Below are positions 16,713-25,575 of a DNA stretch of 64,000 nucleotides, piece after piece. Both the position numbers and the translations under genes were made by a program. The notes under the pieces are model-generated. The model saw only the letters and a program-made list of their open reading frames with translations, had not been told where the DNA came from and did no database searches. This DNA comes from Lachnoclostridium sp. UBA1308 (GTDB taxonomy: Bacteria > Bacillota > Clostridia > Lachnospirales > Lachnospiraceae), in NCBI GenBank assembly GCA_002307215.1, contig DBTU01000044.1, forward strand, positions 80,358 to 144,357, given 5' to 3'. Position 1 is the stretch's first letter. Each line of letters starts with the position of its first letter.

Positions 16713-17936
16713 ATGACAAAGAAACGAATCAACGGTATTAAATATTGGGCTCAGGTTTTCATGTTGCCGATTTACTGGTTTTCTTTTATTACTCCGAGAA
16801 GCAGGAAAATATGGCTTTTCGGAAGCACCTTTGGTAAACGGTTTGCAGATAACGCCAGATACTTTTATCTGTATGTAAACCAATATCAAAAGCAAACGGC
16901 ACGGGCAATCTGGATTACGCATGACAAAAAGATTGTTGACCTATTAAGCGCGCACAAGATGGAGGTATATCATTATAAGTCCCTGAGAGGAATCTACTAT
17001 TGCCTACGTGGGTATGTGTATATATTTGATAATTATTCGAAGGATATCTCCTTTTGGCTATCCGGCGGAGCTGTTAAAGTAAATCTATGGCACGGATCAG
17101 GCAATAAGAAGACAAACTATGATAATAAATTTGATTGGGTGCGTCATCCGCGTAACAACTGGGAACGTTTTAAGACAGCACTTCGCAGGATGTCAGATGA
17201 AAAGCCTCATCATTATACGCTGGCAACATCACCGATGATGGCGGAGATATTTACTTCAGCTTTTCATACGGATTTAGCGCACATCATTCAAGAGGGATAT
17301 CCAAGGAATGATGTCCTATTTTCGAATGGACTGATTAATATTTATACCGGTGAAGAGCAGAAGATTCTTGAATATATCAAACAAAAGAAGGGTGAAGGCA
17401 AAAAGCTGATTCTATATATGCCGACCTTCCGTGATTCGGAGAGTTTATTCTTCCGGGTGATGGATTTAGAAAGATTCAATCGGTATCTTACACAGAAAGA
17501 CCTGATTTTCTTTACAAAGCTTCATCCAAAATCTAAAGTGAAAGATAAATTTCACCAGGTAGAATACACGAATATCATTAATATTGATTCTGAGGTAGAT
17601 CCCTACACGATTCTGATGTATACGGATTTGCTGGTAACCGATTATTCATCGATTTATTCGGATTATCTGATGCTGAACCGTCCTTCGGTACTCTTTCCCT
17701 ATGATTATGAGGAGTACAGTAAGGATACCAGAGAATGCTACTTTGAATACAACGATTATATGCCGGAGATTAAAGCATACACGATGGATCAACTGATGGA
17801 ATATATTGATCTGGTCCTGCAAGAAGATTCCTATGAGGAGGGAAGAATGAAACTCAGAGATAGAATTTTTGCTTCTGCAGATGGTAATTCCTCAACAAGA
17901 TTGTATGAAAAGATTGGTATGATTATCAACAGATAA
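16713..17936 (+). CDS. CDP-glycerol/polyol-phosphate transferase (TagB/TagF-like)
   Basis: This family moves a polyol phosphate from a CDP-polyol onto a glycan or teichoic acid. The 407-aa product has the family hallmarks: KIWLFGSTFGKRFADNARY near residue 30, NLWHGSGNKKTNYDNK with the conserved His around 130, YMPTFRDSE, KLHPKSK, and DLLVTDYSSIYSDYLML near 308-324, then LFPYDYEEY. No signal peptide is seen, although TagF-like enzymes can associate with the inner face of the membrane. It lies directly before an IspD/TarI-like cytidylyltransferase that could make its CDP-linked donor. In Clostridioides difficile a related transferase takes part in phosphodiester-linked flagellin modification, so a similar role is plausible here. 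Confidence 0.88.
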   Translation: MTKKRINGIKYWAQVFMLPIYWFSFITPRSRKIWLFGSTFGKRFADNARYFYLYVNQYQKQTARAIWITHDKKIVDLLSAHKMEVYHYKSLRGIYYCLRGYVYIFDNYSKDISFWLSGGAVKVNLWHGSGNKKTNYDNKFDWVRHPRNNWERFKTALRRMSDEKPHHYTLATSPMMAEIFTSAFHTDLAHIIQEGYPRNDVLFSNGLINIYTGEEQKILEYIKQKKGEGKKLILYMPTFRDSESLFFRVMDLERFNRYLTQKDLIFFTKLHPKSKVKDKFHQVEYTNIINIDSEVDPYTILMYTDLLVTDYSSIYSDYLMLNRPSVLFPYDYEEYSKDTRECYFEYNDYMPEIKAYTMDQLMEYIDLVLQEDSYEEGRMKLRDRIFASADGNSSTRLYEKIGMIINR

Positions 17937-17957
17937 GATAGCCATAAGGAGGTGCTT

Positions 17958-18668
17958 ATGAATATTGCATTGCTGATTGCCGGCGGAAGCGGGCAGAGAA
18001 TGAATCAGGATATTCCAAAACAATTTATCAACGTAAACGATAGGCCGGTTATTGTATATACGCTGGAAGCATTTCAAAAGCATCCCAATATTGATGCAAT
18101 TGCGGTCATATGTGTGGAAGGCTGGCAGGAAATATTAAAGGCTTATTCCAAGCAGTTTAATATAACGAAGTTAAAATGGGTAACCATCGGCGGTGGCAAT
18201 GGACAGGAATCAATCCGTAATGGAATAGAGCTGTTAAAGGAAAATTGCGCGGAAGATGATATGGTATTAATACACGATGCAATACGTCCTATGGTATCAC
18301 AGGAAATCATTTCGGATTGTATCAGTAAATGTAAGCTATATGGATCGGCAATTACGGTAATTCCTTGTGTGGAAGCTGTATTATACAGTGAAAATCATAT
18401 GGATGCAGAGCAGACAATCGATAGAAGTACTTTGATGCGAACGCAGACACCTCAGGCGTTTTACCTGTCTAAATTGATTTGGGCACATGAGGAAGCAGCA
18501 AGAAGAGGGATTGCAAATTCGATTGCAACCTGTACCTTGATGATTGAGCTGGGAGAGAAGGTTGGTTTTTCAACCGGATCGGAAAAAAACTTGAAATTAA
18601 CTACTACAGATGATATAGAGATATTTAAAGCGCTTTTGCAATCCAAAAAGGACGATTGGCTCAAATAA
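17958..18668 (+). CDS. IspD/TarI-like cytidylyltransferase
   Basis: The 236-aa product belongs to the IspD/TarI family, which couples CTP to a polyol phosphate. The nucleotide loop LLIAGGSGQRM (residues 5-15) is followed by IPKQF with the conserved Lys, the VLIHDAIRPMVS motif near 105-116, and MRTQTPQAF near 158. True IspD acts in isoprenoid synthesis. Here the neighbours (TagF-like upstream, an SDR epimerase or reductase downstream) make ribitol-, erythritol- or glycerol-phosphate activation more likely. AGGAGG at 17947-17952 decides for the ATG at 17958. Confidence 0.85.
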   Translation: MNIALLIAGGSGQRMNQDIPKQFINVNDRPVIVYTLEAFQKHPNIDAIAVICVEGWQEILKAYSKQFNITKLKWVTIGGGNGQESIRNGIELLKENCAEDDMVLIHDAIRPMVSQEIISDCISKCKLYGSAITVIPCVEAVLYSENHMDAEQTIDRSTLMRTQTPQAFYLSKLIWAHEEAARRGIANSIATCTLMIELGEKVGFSTGSEKNLKLTTTDDIEIFKALLQSKKDDWLK

Positions 18669-18701
18669 AATTGATTAGATAAGGAATTAAGGTGGGATCA
18701 T

Positions 18702-19754
18702 ATGATTAAAAATGTTATTTATCAGGAAGACTTGAAGATGATTAATAATATCGATGTCCCATGGGAGAATTTCAAGGGAAAAGCTGTCTTAATAACCGGA
18801 GCAACAGGATTAATTGGATCAGTTTTAGCAGAGGCTTTGATTTACCGTAACGAGTATTACAACGCAGGAATGGATATTTGGCTTCTGGGACGCAGTAAAA
18901 GTCGGTTTGAGTCACGATATGGTGAATCGCTAGAGAGAAATTATCTACATACGATTATTCAAGATGTCGCCGAGCCTATTCACATTGATGCACCTATCGA
19001 CTATATCATTCATGGGGCCGGTAAAGGTGACCCGGCTTCCTTTGAAAAAGATCCGGTTGGAATAATGAATGCAAATTATATGGGAATGTACAGGGTGCTT
19101 GAACTTGCGAAAATAAATCAGGTTAGCAAAGTTCTTTATATTTCTTCCGGTGAGGTATATGGTATTGTAAATAATATTGAAACAGATGGACAGGGTTTTG
19201 TGGAAAATGATTATGGTTATTTAGACATATTATTACCTCGTGCCTGCTATGCATCATCAAAAAGAGCGGCTGAAACTCTTTGTATTTCATATATCAAACA
19301 GTTTGGGATCAATGTATCAATAGCAAGACCTTGTCATATTTTTGGAGCTTCTATGCTAGATACGGATAGTAGGGTAATCGGAGAATTTATTCACAGTGTA
19401 TTGTTTAAAAAGAATATAATCATGAAAAGTCAGGGTATACAAAGGCGTTCTTACTGTTATGTGGCTGATGCTGTAACCGCCTTGATTTTTTTGTTACTAA
19501 AGGGAATCTGCGGCGAAGCATATAATATTGCAAATAAGAATGCGAGTATAACAATACGCCAATTAGCGGAATTGAGTGCCGGGTTGGCGAAGACAAGTGT
19601 TATCTATGATACTCCAAGCGAAGATGAAAAAAAGAATTCCTCAAATATTAATCATGCAGTTCTAAATCCTGATAAAATGGAAAGATTGGGATGGAAACCA
19701 TATTACGGACTTCAGGATGGTTTTGAGAGAACCATTAGCATATTAAGAGATTAG
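18702..19754 (+). CDS. NAD-dependent epimerase/dehydratase (extended SDR)
   Basis: The 350-aa product is a nucleotide-sugar-type short-chain dehydrogenase. TGATGLIG (residues 32-39) binds NAD(P), and the catalytic pair is Tyr183 and Lys187 (YASSK), preceded by LYISSGEVYG. It carries an unusual N-terminal lead of about 25 residues before the Rossmann strand. Placed after the IspD/TarI-like gene, it may form or reduce the polyol precursor or modify the CDP-linked product. Its substrate cannot be read from sequence. The stop at 19752-19754 directly abuts the ATG of the next gene, indicating tight translational coupling. Confidence 0.82.
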   Translation: MIKNVIYQEDLKMINNIDVPWENFKGKAVLITGATGLIGSVLAEALIYRNEYYNAGMDIWLLGRSKSRFESRYGESLERNYLHTIIQDVAEPIHIDAPIDYIIHGAGKGDPASFEKDPVGIMNANYMGMYRVLELAKINQVSKVLYISSGEVYGIVNNIETDGQGFVENDYGYLDILLPRACYASSKRAAETLCISYIKQFGINVSIARPCHIFGASMLDTDSRVIGEFIHSVLFKKNIIMKSQGIQRRSYCYVADAVTALIFLLLKGICGEAYNIANKNASITIRQLAELSAGLAKTSVIYDTPSEDEKKNSSNINHAVLNPDKMERLGWKPYYGLQDGFERTISILRD

Positions 19755-22106
19755 ATGAATGATTCAAATATAAGTAGAAAGGTGATGAGAGCCGTGAATA
19801 TCAACCCCAATGACTATGAGTTAATCAGTATTGATATATTTGATACATTATTATTTCGTGCGGTTGCTCAGCCGATTGATGTTTTTAAACATGTATGGGA
19901 TAAGGCTAAGGAAAATAATATTTGCTTGACGGATATTTCACCGACTGAATTTATGAAACTACGTATAGAGATGGAACGTCATGCCAGAAATAAGGCAATC
20001 AAGCGGGAAGTAAATCTTGATGATATATATTGTGAAATACCCGGATTTGTTGTATCTGATGTAGAGCGTTTAAAAGAACTGGAAGTGGAGGTCGAAATAG
20101 AACTATGTTATCCTAATTTTGACATGTTGGATATTCTGACTGAGATTCATGAGACAGGGAAAAAAATAGTATTGTTATCTGACATGTATCTGAACACAGC
20201 TCAAATTACGACTATTATAAATTCAAATGCCATTGATGTGAAATTATTTGACCATATCATTGTTTCAAATGAGTATAAATGTTCCAAACAAAGCGGAGAA
20301 CTATTCTCGGTGCTATTTAACCTGTATCCGGTTGTGGAAAAAGAGAAGATACTTCATATTGGTGACAATAAGAATAGCGATTACATGCAAGCATTGAAGA
20401 CCGGTATCCATGCATATCATTATGATGTAATTCCGGATAAGCTTTACAGTATTTATGATTATGAAAAAATCAGACATGATATACCTCAGAAGGAGCTGTT
20501 GTCGCTAAGAAAGGCTGCAGCTGCTTCTGATTATCAGAAGGTAATGGAGCAGACAGCTTATGAAATTGGTGCGAGTATCATCGGACCGTTTTTAACCCTG
20601 TATATAAGCTGGGTATGTGAACGTTTGGATAAGCTGGGGATTGATAGAATCTATCCCTTGATGAGGGAAGGCTTCCTACTCGGAGAACTTCTGAGAAGAG
20701 AGGCATCTGACAGGGGACAAAAGCTTTTTGTAAAACCGATTTATGTATCAAGAAAGGTAACATACATTTCTTCCATAGAATCAATTAACAGAGAAGTAAT
20801 AGAAGATATGATTGGGGCTAGGAATTTAACAATCGAAGAAGCACTAATATTTGTCGGAGTGGAAAAGATGGATTTCAATGAAGTATCTGACTATTTTGAA
20901 GTTCGTTTTAAGGAATCCCATAAAATATCTTATAATAGCGGTACACTAAAGGAACATTTAATTAGAAGACTTTTGGAACCGGCTAATAAGTTTACAATTG
21001 AGACTTATGTTAAGAAGCAACGAGGGCTACTAAATCAATACTTGTTGCAGGAAATAGGGGGTTTAACGGACGTAGCCACTATAGATATAGGATTCTTTGG
21101 ACGAATCCAGTTGTGGATGGAGAAATCGCTAAACCTTGATCAAAGGAAGCATTCCATGAAGCATTTTCTTGCAATCGGAGTGGTAGGAGAGAAACTCTTT
21201 GACAGCATAAATTACGAAGGATATTACAGTACATATGCAGAAAATTCGGATTTGATTCCGACGATTCACAGAACTACAGACGTTCTCGAAAAATTAATCT
21301 CAGTTACGGAAGGAAGTACAATTGGGTATGAAAATGTAAAAGATAGCATAGTTCCCCTGAAATCATCAGAGGTTAATAATAAGCTTTACTTAGATATCGT
21401 TTTTAAAGGAATCTACAGCTTCCAAAAGTATTGGTTTGCATTCAGGAGCATAAAGCCTGAACTGGCAGGTCAATGCCTTAAAAACAGAAGAGAGAGCTTG
21501 ATGATTTTACACCGTCTGATAGATCTCCCCAGATACTCTGAAGCCGAATTACTCAGCAACTTTGAAGCAGACACCAATTTTGGTACAAAGTACATGAAAA
21601 GCATTATTACTGAAGAGAATATTGGGTTGCTGAAGCAAAAGGGATTAGATTATATTGATAAATGCAATGTTAGTTATACTTACGAAAACAGTAACATTGT
21701 ATGGCCAAAAGGGCTGATAACACTGTTTGATGAATTTTATTATTTGCGTAAAACGATTAAGAATAATAACGTTAACGAAATTATCCGGGCAATGCAGGAA
21801 GTAGTGGAAAAGGCAGTAGCTGAAGGAATCAATGAAATTTCTTTATATGGTGCGGGCGAAAATGGAAGGCAATTTTACTTTGTATGTAGCTTATACCATG
21901 TAAATGTTAATTGCTTTATAGATAGAAAAGAATCTATGTGGGGAACAAAAAAAGAAGGTATTGAAATTATGGGACTTCAGGATGCAATAAAAAAAGGTTT
22001 TAGGACTTTCCTTATCACTTCACTGTTTTCCATAAGTGAGATACATGATTTTATTATGGACAGTTTTAAAAATACGGAAGAGAATCCGGTGATTTTTCAT
22101 GTATAA
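19755..22106 (+). CDS. COG5610-like HAD-superfamily protein with C-terminal Rossmann module
   Basis: The 783-aa product starts with a HAD-like domain (residues 20-230): ISIDIFDTLLFR, then VLLSDMYLNT, a Lys-containing loop and HIGDNKNSD. This arrangement is seen in large predicted HAD hydrolases of polysaccharide clusters. The second position after the nucleophile is Phe rather than Asp, so ordinary phosphatase activity is uncertain. Residues 240-680 are of unknown fold, with a conserved-looking IDIGFFGRIQLW segment. The C-terminus (about 690-783) is a Rossmann-type module (ISLYGAGENGRQF, then VNCFIDRKES) that recurs in the next genes. The ATG follows the preceding stop without a gap. No signal peptide is seen. 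Confidence 0.72.
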   Translation: MNDSNISRKVMRAVNINPNDYELISIDIFDTLLFRAVAQPIDVFKHVWDKAKENNICLTDISPTEFMKLRIEMERHARNKAIKREVNLDDIYCEIPGFVVSDVERLKELEVEVEIELCYPNFDMLDILTEIHETGKKIVLLSDMYLNTAQITTIINSNAIDVKLFDHIIVSNEYKCSKQSGELFSVLFNLYPVVEKEKILHIGDNKNSDYMQALKTGIHAYHYDVIPDKLYSIYDYEKIRHDIPQKELLSLRKAAAASDYQKVMEQTAYEIGASIIGPFLTLYISWVCERLDKLGIDRIYPLMREGFLLGELLRREASDRGQKLFVKPIYVSRKVTYISSIESINREVIEDMIGARNLTIEEALIFVGVEKMDFNEVSDYFEVRFKESHKISYNSGTLKEHLIRRLLEPANKFTIETYVKKQRGLLNQYLLQEIGGLTDVATIDIGFFGRIQLWMEKSLNLDQRKHSMKHFLAIGVVGEKLFDSINYEGYYSTYAENSDLIPTIHRTTDVLEKLISVTEGSTIGYENVKDSIVPLKSSEVNNKLYLDIVFKGIYSFQKYWFAFRSIKPELAGQCLKNRRESLMILHRLIDLPRYSEAELLSNFEADTNFGTKYMKSIITEENIGLLKQKGLDYIDKCNVSYTYENSNIVWPKGLITLFDEFYYLRKTIKNNNVNEIIRAMQEVVEKAVAEGINEISLYGAGENGRQFYFVCSLYHVNVNCFIDRKESMWGTKKEGIEIMGLQDAIKKGFRTFLITSLFSISEIHDFIMDSFKNTEENPVIFHV

Positions 22107-22206
22107 GAACAATTAATTATTATTAAGCATATGTGAAAAACAGTTTAGTTTTTATGTTATTTTGTCGATATAATGTTATATAAAATACAACTAAAGGAAA
22201 ATATGG

Positions 22207-23232
22207 ATGAAAGAAAAGGTTATTATATATGGTACCGGGAAAGCCGGCACTAATTTTTATAAGATTGACTTTGATTATGATTTATTTGAGCTAATTGCAT
22301 TTTCCGATGGAAACATAGAAAAGCAGGGATTATATTTTTTTGATAAATTGATAATTCATCCACAGAAGATTGCAGATACTAATTATGATAAGGTAATCGT
22401 TGCAAGTGTATATTTTAAAGAAATCTTCGAAACACTGACGAAAGAATATGGTATTCCACCAGACAGAATAGTAAACACTCATTATAAAGAATCAGAAAAA
22501 ATATGGGAACGGCATGCAAATTACTATCTGAAACATCAGAAAGAAACAAGGACAATAAGAAAAGAAGCGATAGGTGATGGTGAAAAGATTTTGATTTATA
22601 CTGCAATAGCCGGAACTTATGATACCTTAAGAGACCCATTGGTTGTTAGTGATAGATGCAGTTATATCTGTTATACAGATAATCCTAATACAAAATCTGA
22701 TATCTGGGAAATCAGACCCCTCAATATTATCAATAACGACATTGTGAGAAGCGCAAAAAAATTAAAAGTGCTTCCGCACGAATATTTTGAGGATTATAAC
22801 TGGAGTATCTGGGTAGACGGGAAATTTCAGATTAAAAAGGATATGGTTGAATTGATTTCCCAATATGCTCTTCATAGTAACTTTATAAGTTTTATGCATT
22901 ATAAAAGAACACATGCCTTTGATGAAGCAAAAGCATGTATTGCATTGGGCTTTGACAATGTTGATGTCATCAATGCACAGGTGGAAGCATACAAAAAGGA
23001 CGGATTTAAGGATGATAATGAATTAATAGAAGGAGGAGTATTATTCCGAAAGCATAATGAACCGGATGTAATTCGACTTATGGAACGATGGTGGCATGAA
23101 ATAAACAGTCACAGTAGACGGGATCAGATCAGCTTTAACTATTGTGCCTGGAAAGAGAACTTCTTTTTTGATTTACTCGATATGAATATCTATGATAATC
23201 CTTATCTGATCAGATACCCGCATAATAAGTAG
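22207..23232 (+). CDS. Rossmann module fused to DUF616/TOD1-MUCI70-type glycosyltransferase
   Basis: Residues 1-95 are the recurring module: VIIYGTGKAGTNFYK, then LIAFSDGNIEKQG and the strand YDKVIVASVYF, ending PPDRIV. Residues 125-341 match the DUF616-type glycosyltransferase domain: KILIYTAIAGTYDTL, CSYICYTDNP, SIWVDGKFQI (likely metal/donor site WVDG), EGGVLFRKHN, and RDQISFNYCAWK. Proteins of this kind act as glycosyltransferases in plants and in bacterial clusters. AAAGGA 7 bases upstream supports the start. The 100-bp gap before it contains TATAAT (22169-22174), but no convincing -35 box. It begins the series of module-bearing enzymes. Confidence 0.8.
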   Translation: MKEKVIIYGTGKAGTNFYKIDFDYDLFELIAFSDGNIEKQGLYFFDKLIIHPQKIADTNYDKVIVASVYFKEIFETLTKEYGIPPDRIVNTHYKESEKIWERHANYYLKHQKETRTIRKEAIGDGEKILIYTAIAGTYDTLRDPLVVSDRCSYICYTDNPNTKSDIWEIRPLNIINNDIVRSAKKLKVLPHEYFEDYNWSIWVDGKFQIKKDMVELISQYALHSNFISFMHYKRTHAFDEAKACIALGFDNVDVINAQVEAYKKDGFKDDNELIEGGVLFRKHNEPDVIRLMERWWHEINSHSRRDQISFNYCAWKENFFFDLLDMNIYDNPYLIRYPHNK

Positions 23233-23260
23233 ATATATAGATATATACGAAGGAGAAATC

Positions 23261-24499
23261 ATGAATAAGATAAAATTGTTGATTTTTGGCGCTGGACAGA
23301 ATGGCAGAAAAGTATCAGAAAGTTTTATAACTGCTAATACTGACATAGTCGCTTACATTGATAATGATAAGGATAAAAATGGAAGCGCATTTTTGAATAA
23401 GCCTATCATAACACCCAGTAAGATATTTGAATATGAATTTGAATTTATAGTAATATCGAACTATATTTATCAGCAAATTAATGATGAATTAGTAAAAGAA
23501 GGGATAGATCAAGAAAAAATAATTAATTATTATCAATATTCTAAAAATGAAAAAGGATTAAAAGATATATTTAATTTGGAAAAAATGAAAATCGATATTT
23601 TAGAATATGAGATAACTAAACTAAAATTGATAACAAATAATATACACTATGAAATAGCAGATAAGATTAATAAAGAAGAGATACAAATACCTATAGTAAA
23701 AAGCTGCGAAGAAACAATTGAAGAAATAATTAAGAATAGAAAATCTATCAGCCGTTTTGGTGATGGGGAGTTACCGCTTGCTTTTGGCTTGGGCCCGATT
23801 GGCTTTCAAAAATCAGATAAGGAATTGGCAAAAAGATTAAGAGAAATCCTGGTTAGTAAGGATGATATTCTTATTGGTATTATGGATGCATTTGGAAATA
23901 TAGAAAGGTATTCTTTTGATTATCAGATGCATTTGCGTAATATTTTAACAAAACAATGTAACAGAGATAATATGTATTCTATGTTGGATTTCAATAAAGT
24001 TTATTATAATACCTTTATATCTAGGCCTTATACATTAACATATGACAGTCATTATGCATGGAGAATATTTGAATTATTAAAAGGGATTTGGAACAATCAG
24101 AATATCGTTTTCATTGAAGGAAGTGAAAGCAGATTAGGGTATGGTAATGACTTATTTGATAATGCAAAGTCAATACGGAGAATTGTCGGCCCCAAAGAAG
24201 ATGCTTTTGACTGTTATGATTCGATATACCAGGAAACATTAAAAGTAGAAAAAGATGCTTTGATTTTATTGGCGCTTGGACCTACGGCTACAATACTAGC
24301 TTATGACTTGGCGAAGGCGGGTTATTGGGCTGTAGATATTGGACATGTTGATATTGAGTATGAATGGTATCTGATGGGAGTAACAAGGAAAGTTCCCATT
24401 AAATATAAATATGTGAATGAAGCAAGAAACGGTGATATTGTAGATTCAATTTCGGATGATACTTATAGGAAGCAGATCATAGCAGAGATTAAAATTTAA
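23261..24499 (+). CDS. Rossmann module fused to GT-D (DUF1792) glycosyltransferase
   Basis: The N-terminal module (residues 5-100) reads LLIFGAGQNGRK, then IVAYIDNDKDKNG and FIVISNYIY. A linker of about 50 residues follows. The GT-D domain (about 140-400) has SISRFGDGE at residues 162-170, FIEGSESRLGYGNDLF, and LLALGPTATILAYDL followed by VDIGHVDIEYEWY. GT-D is the fold of the glucosyl/galactosyl-transferases that extend O-glycans on streptococcal serine-rich proteins, and RFGDGE contains its metal-binding acidic motif. A paralogue with the same architecture lies at 31189. Base composition here is visibly more A/T-rich than in the flagellar and housekeeping genes. Confidence 0.85.
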   Translation: MNKIKLLIFGAGQNGRKVSESFITANTDIVAYIDNDKDKNGSAFLNKPIITPSKIFEYEFEFIVISNYIYQQINDELVKEGIDQEKIINYYQYSKNEKGLKDIFNLEKMKIDILEYEITKLKLITNNIHYEIADKINKEEIQIPIVKSCEETIEEIIKNRKSISRFGDGELPLAFGLGPIGFQKSDKELAKRLREILVSKDDILIGIMDAFGNIERYSFDYQMHLRNILTKQCNRDNMYSMLDFNKVYYNTFISRPYTLTYDSHYAWRIFELLKGIWNNQNIVFIEGSESRLGYGNDLFDNAKSIRRIVGPKEDAFDCYDSIYQETLKVEKDALILLALGPTATILAYDLAKAGYWAVDIGHVDIEYEWYLMGVTRKVPIKYKYVNEARNGDIVDSISDDTYRKQIIAEIKI

Positions 24500-24571
24500 T
24501 ATATAGTATGTTTATTTATTACGAAAGGAAATTAGTGATATCTAATTTATAATATCATTTCGGTATCATAT

Positions 24572-25528
24572 ATGTATGATTGTATTTTGTTTGGCACTGG
24601 AAAAGCATGTTTAAATCGAATCAATAGTTTGAATTTTAAACAGATTAATATAATAGGGGTATTTGATAATGATAAAAAGAAACAGGGAAAGCTTTTTTTG
24701 GGTTTGAAAATTGATGCACCGGATAATATTATTAATTATAAATATCAATACATTCTGGTTATAAGTTCCTTTTATGATGAAATATTCATACAGCTCACTA
24801 GTATTGGAGTCCCGAGAGTAAAAATAATTGATATACAGTCATTTCTCGCTCCGAATGCAAGTGGAAGATCATTGATTGTAAATGGTCATATTACTTATGA
24901 AAAAGGGTATCGTGTCGGAATAGAAATAGGTGGAGCTATGAATCCGATTTACCTGGCTGATCATAGAATTCAATTAAAGCAAATGGATTATACCCAGCAT
25001 ACAAAAAATGAAGAAGGTTATAAAAATATGGATCTGGTAAAGGTTGATATCATTGATGATGGAGAAACTTTAAACACCATTAATGAAGGGACTTTAGATT
25101 TTATTATAGCATGTCATATGCTGGAGCATTGTCGAAATCCGATTGGTACAATTCGTAACTTTTTAAATAGAATTCGAACCGGTGGAATCATATTCCTTGC
25201 TGTACCTGATAAGCGCTATACATTTGATGATTATCGGATGCTGACAACCTTTGAGCATTTAGTGGAAGATGACACTAATGCAAGTAGAGAAAGAGAATAT
25301 ATTGATTACTGTGATATGGCTGAATCTGAGGCAGTTCCCTTTTCGATGTTTATTGAAGATAATATTGCATATATTCATTATCATGTTTGGGATGCAAATT
25401 CCTTTATAGATTTTATATATAATCTACAAAAACTTTGGAATAAGTCGTTTTGCATTGAACAGGTCGGTATACTTGACAATGGCTTATCTTCTAATGAAAT
25501 CATATTAGTAATTAAGAAAGTGGATTGA
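24572..25528 (+). CDS. Rossmann module fused to class I SAM methyltransferase
   Basis: Residues 1-95 are the recurring module (CILFGTGKACLN, then IIGVFDNDKKKQG and YILVISSFYDE). Residues 120-318 form a methyltransferase: YRVGIEIGGAMNP as SAM motif I region, LDFIIACHMLEHCRNP as the post-motif strand, and GGIIFLAVPDKRYTFDDY. It would methylate a sugar or an amino-sugar. No good ribosome site precedes the ATG at 24572; the nearest AAAGGAA (24524-24530) instead serves a five-codon GTG frame (24535-24552), so expression may depend on reinitiation. The stop of this gene overlaps the frame leading into asnB. Confidence 0.8.
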   Translation: MYDCILFGTGKACLNRINSLNFKQINIIGVFDNDKKKQGKLFLGLKIDAPDNIINYKYQYILVISSFYDEIFIQLTSIGVPRVKIIDIQSFLAPNASGRSLIVNGHITYEKGYRVGIEIGGAMNPIYLADHRIQLKQMDYTQHTKNEEGYKNMDLVKVDIIDDGETLNTINEGTLDFIIACHMLEHCRNPIGTIRNFLNRIRTGGIIFLAVPDKRYTFDDYRMLTTFEHLVEDDTNASREREYIDYCDMAESEAVPFSMFIEDNIAYIHYHVWDANSFIDFIYNLQKLWNKSFCIEQVGILDNGLSSNEIILVIKKVD

Positions 25529-25575
25529 GAAAACGATTAATAGACATAATACGTATGAAAGTTGGAAGAGTGAAA

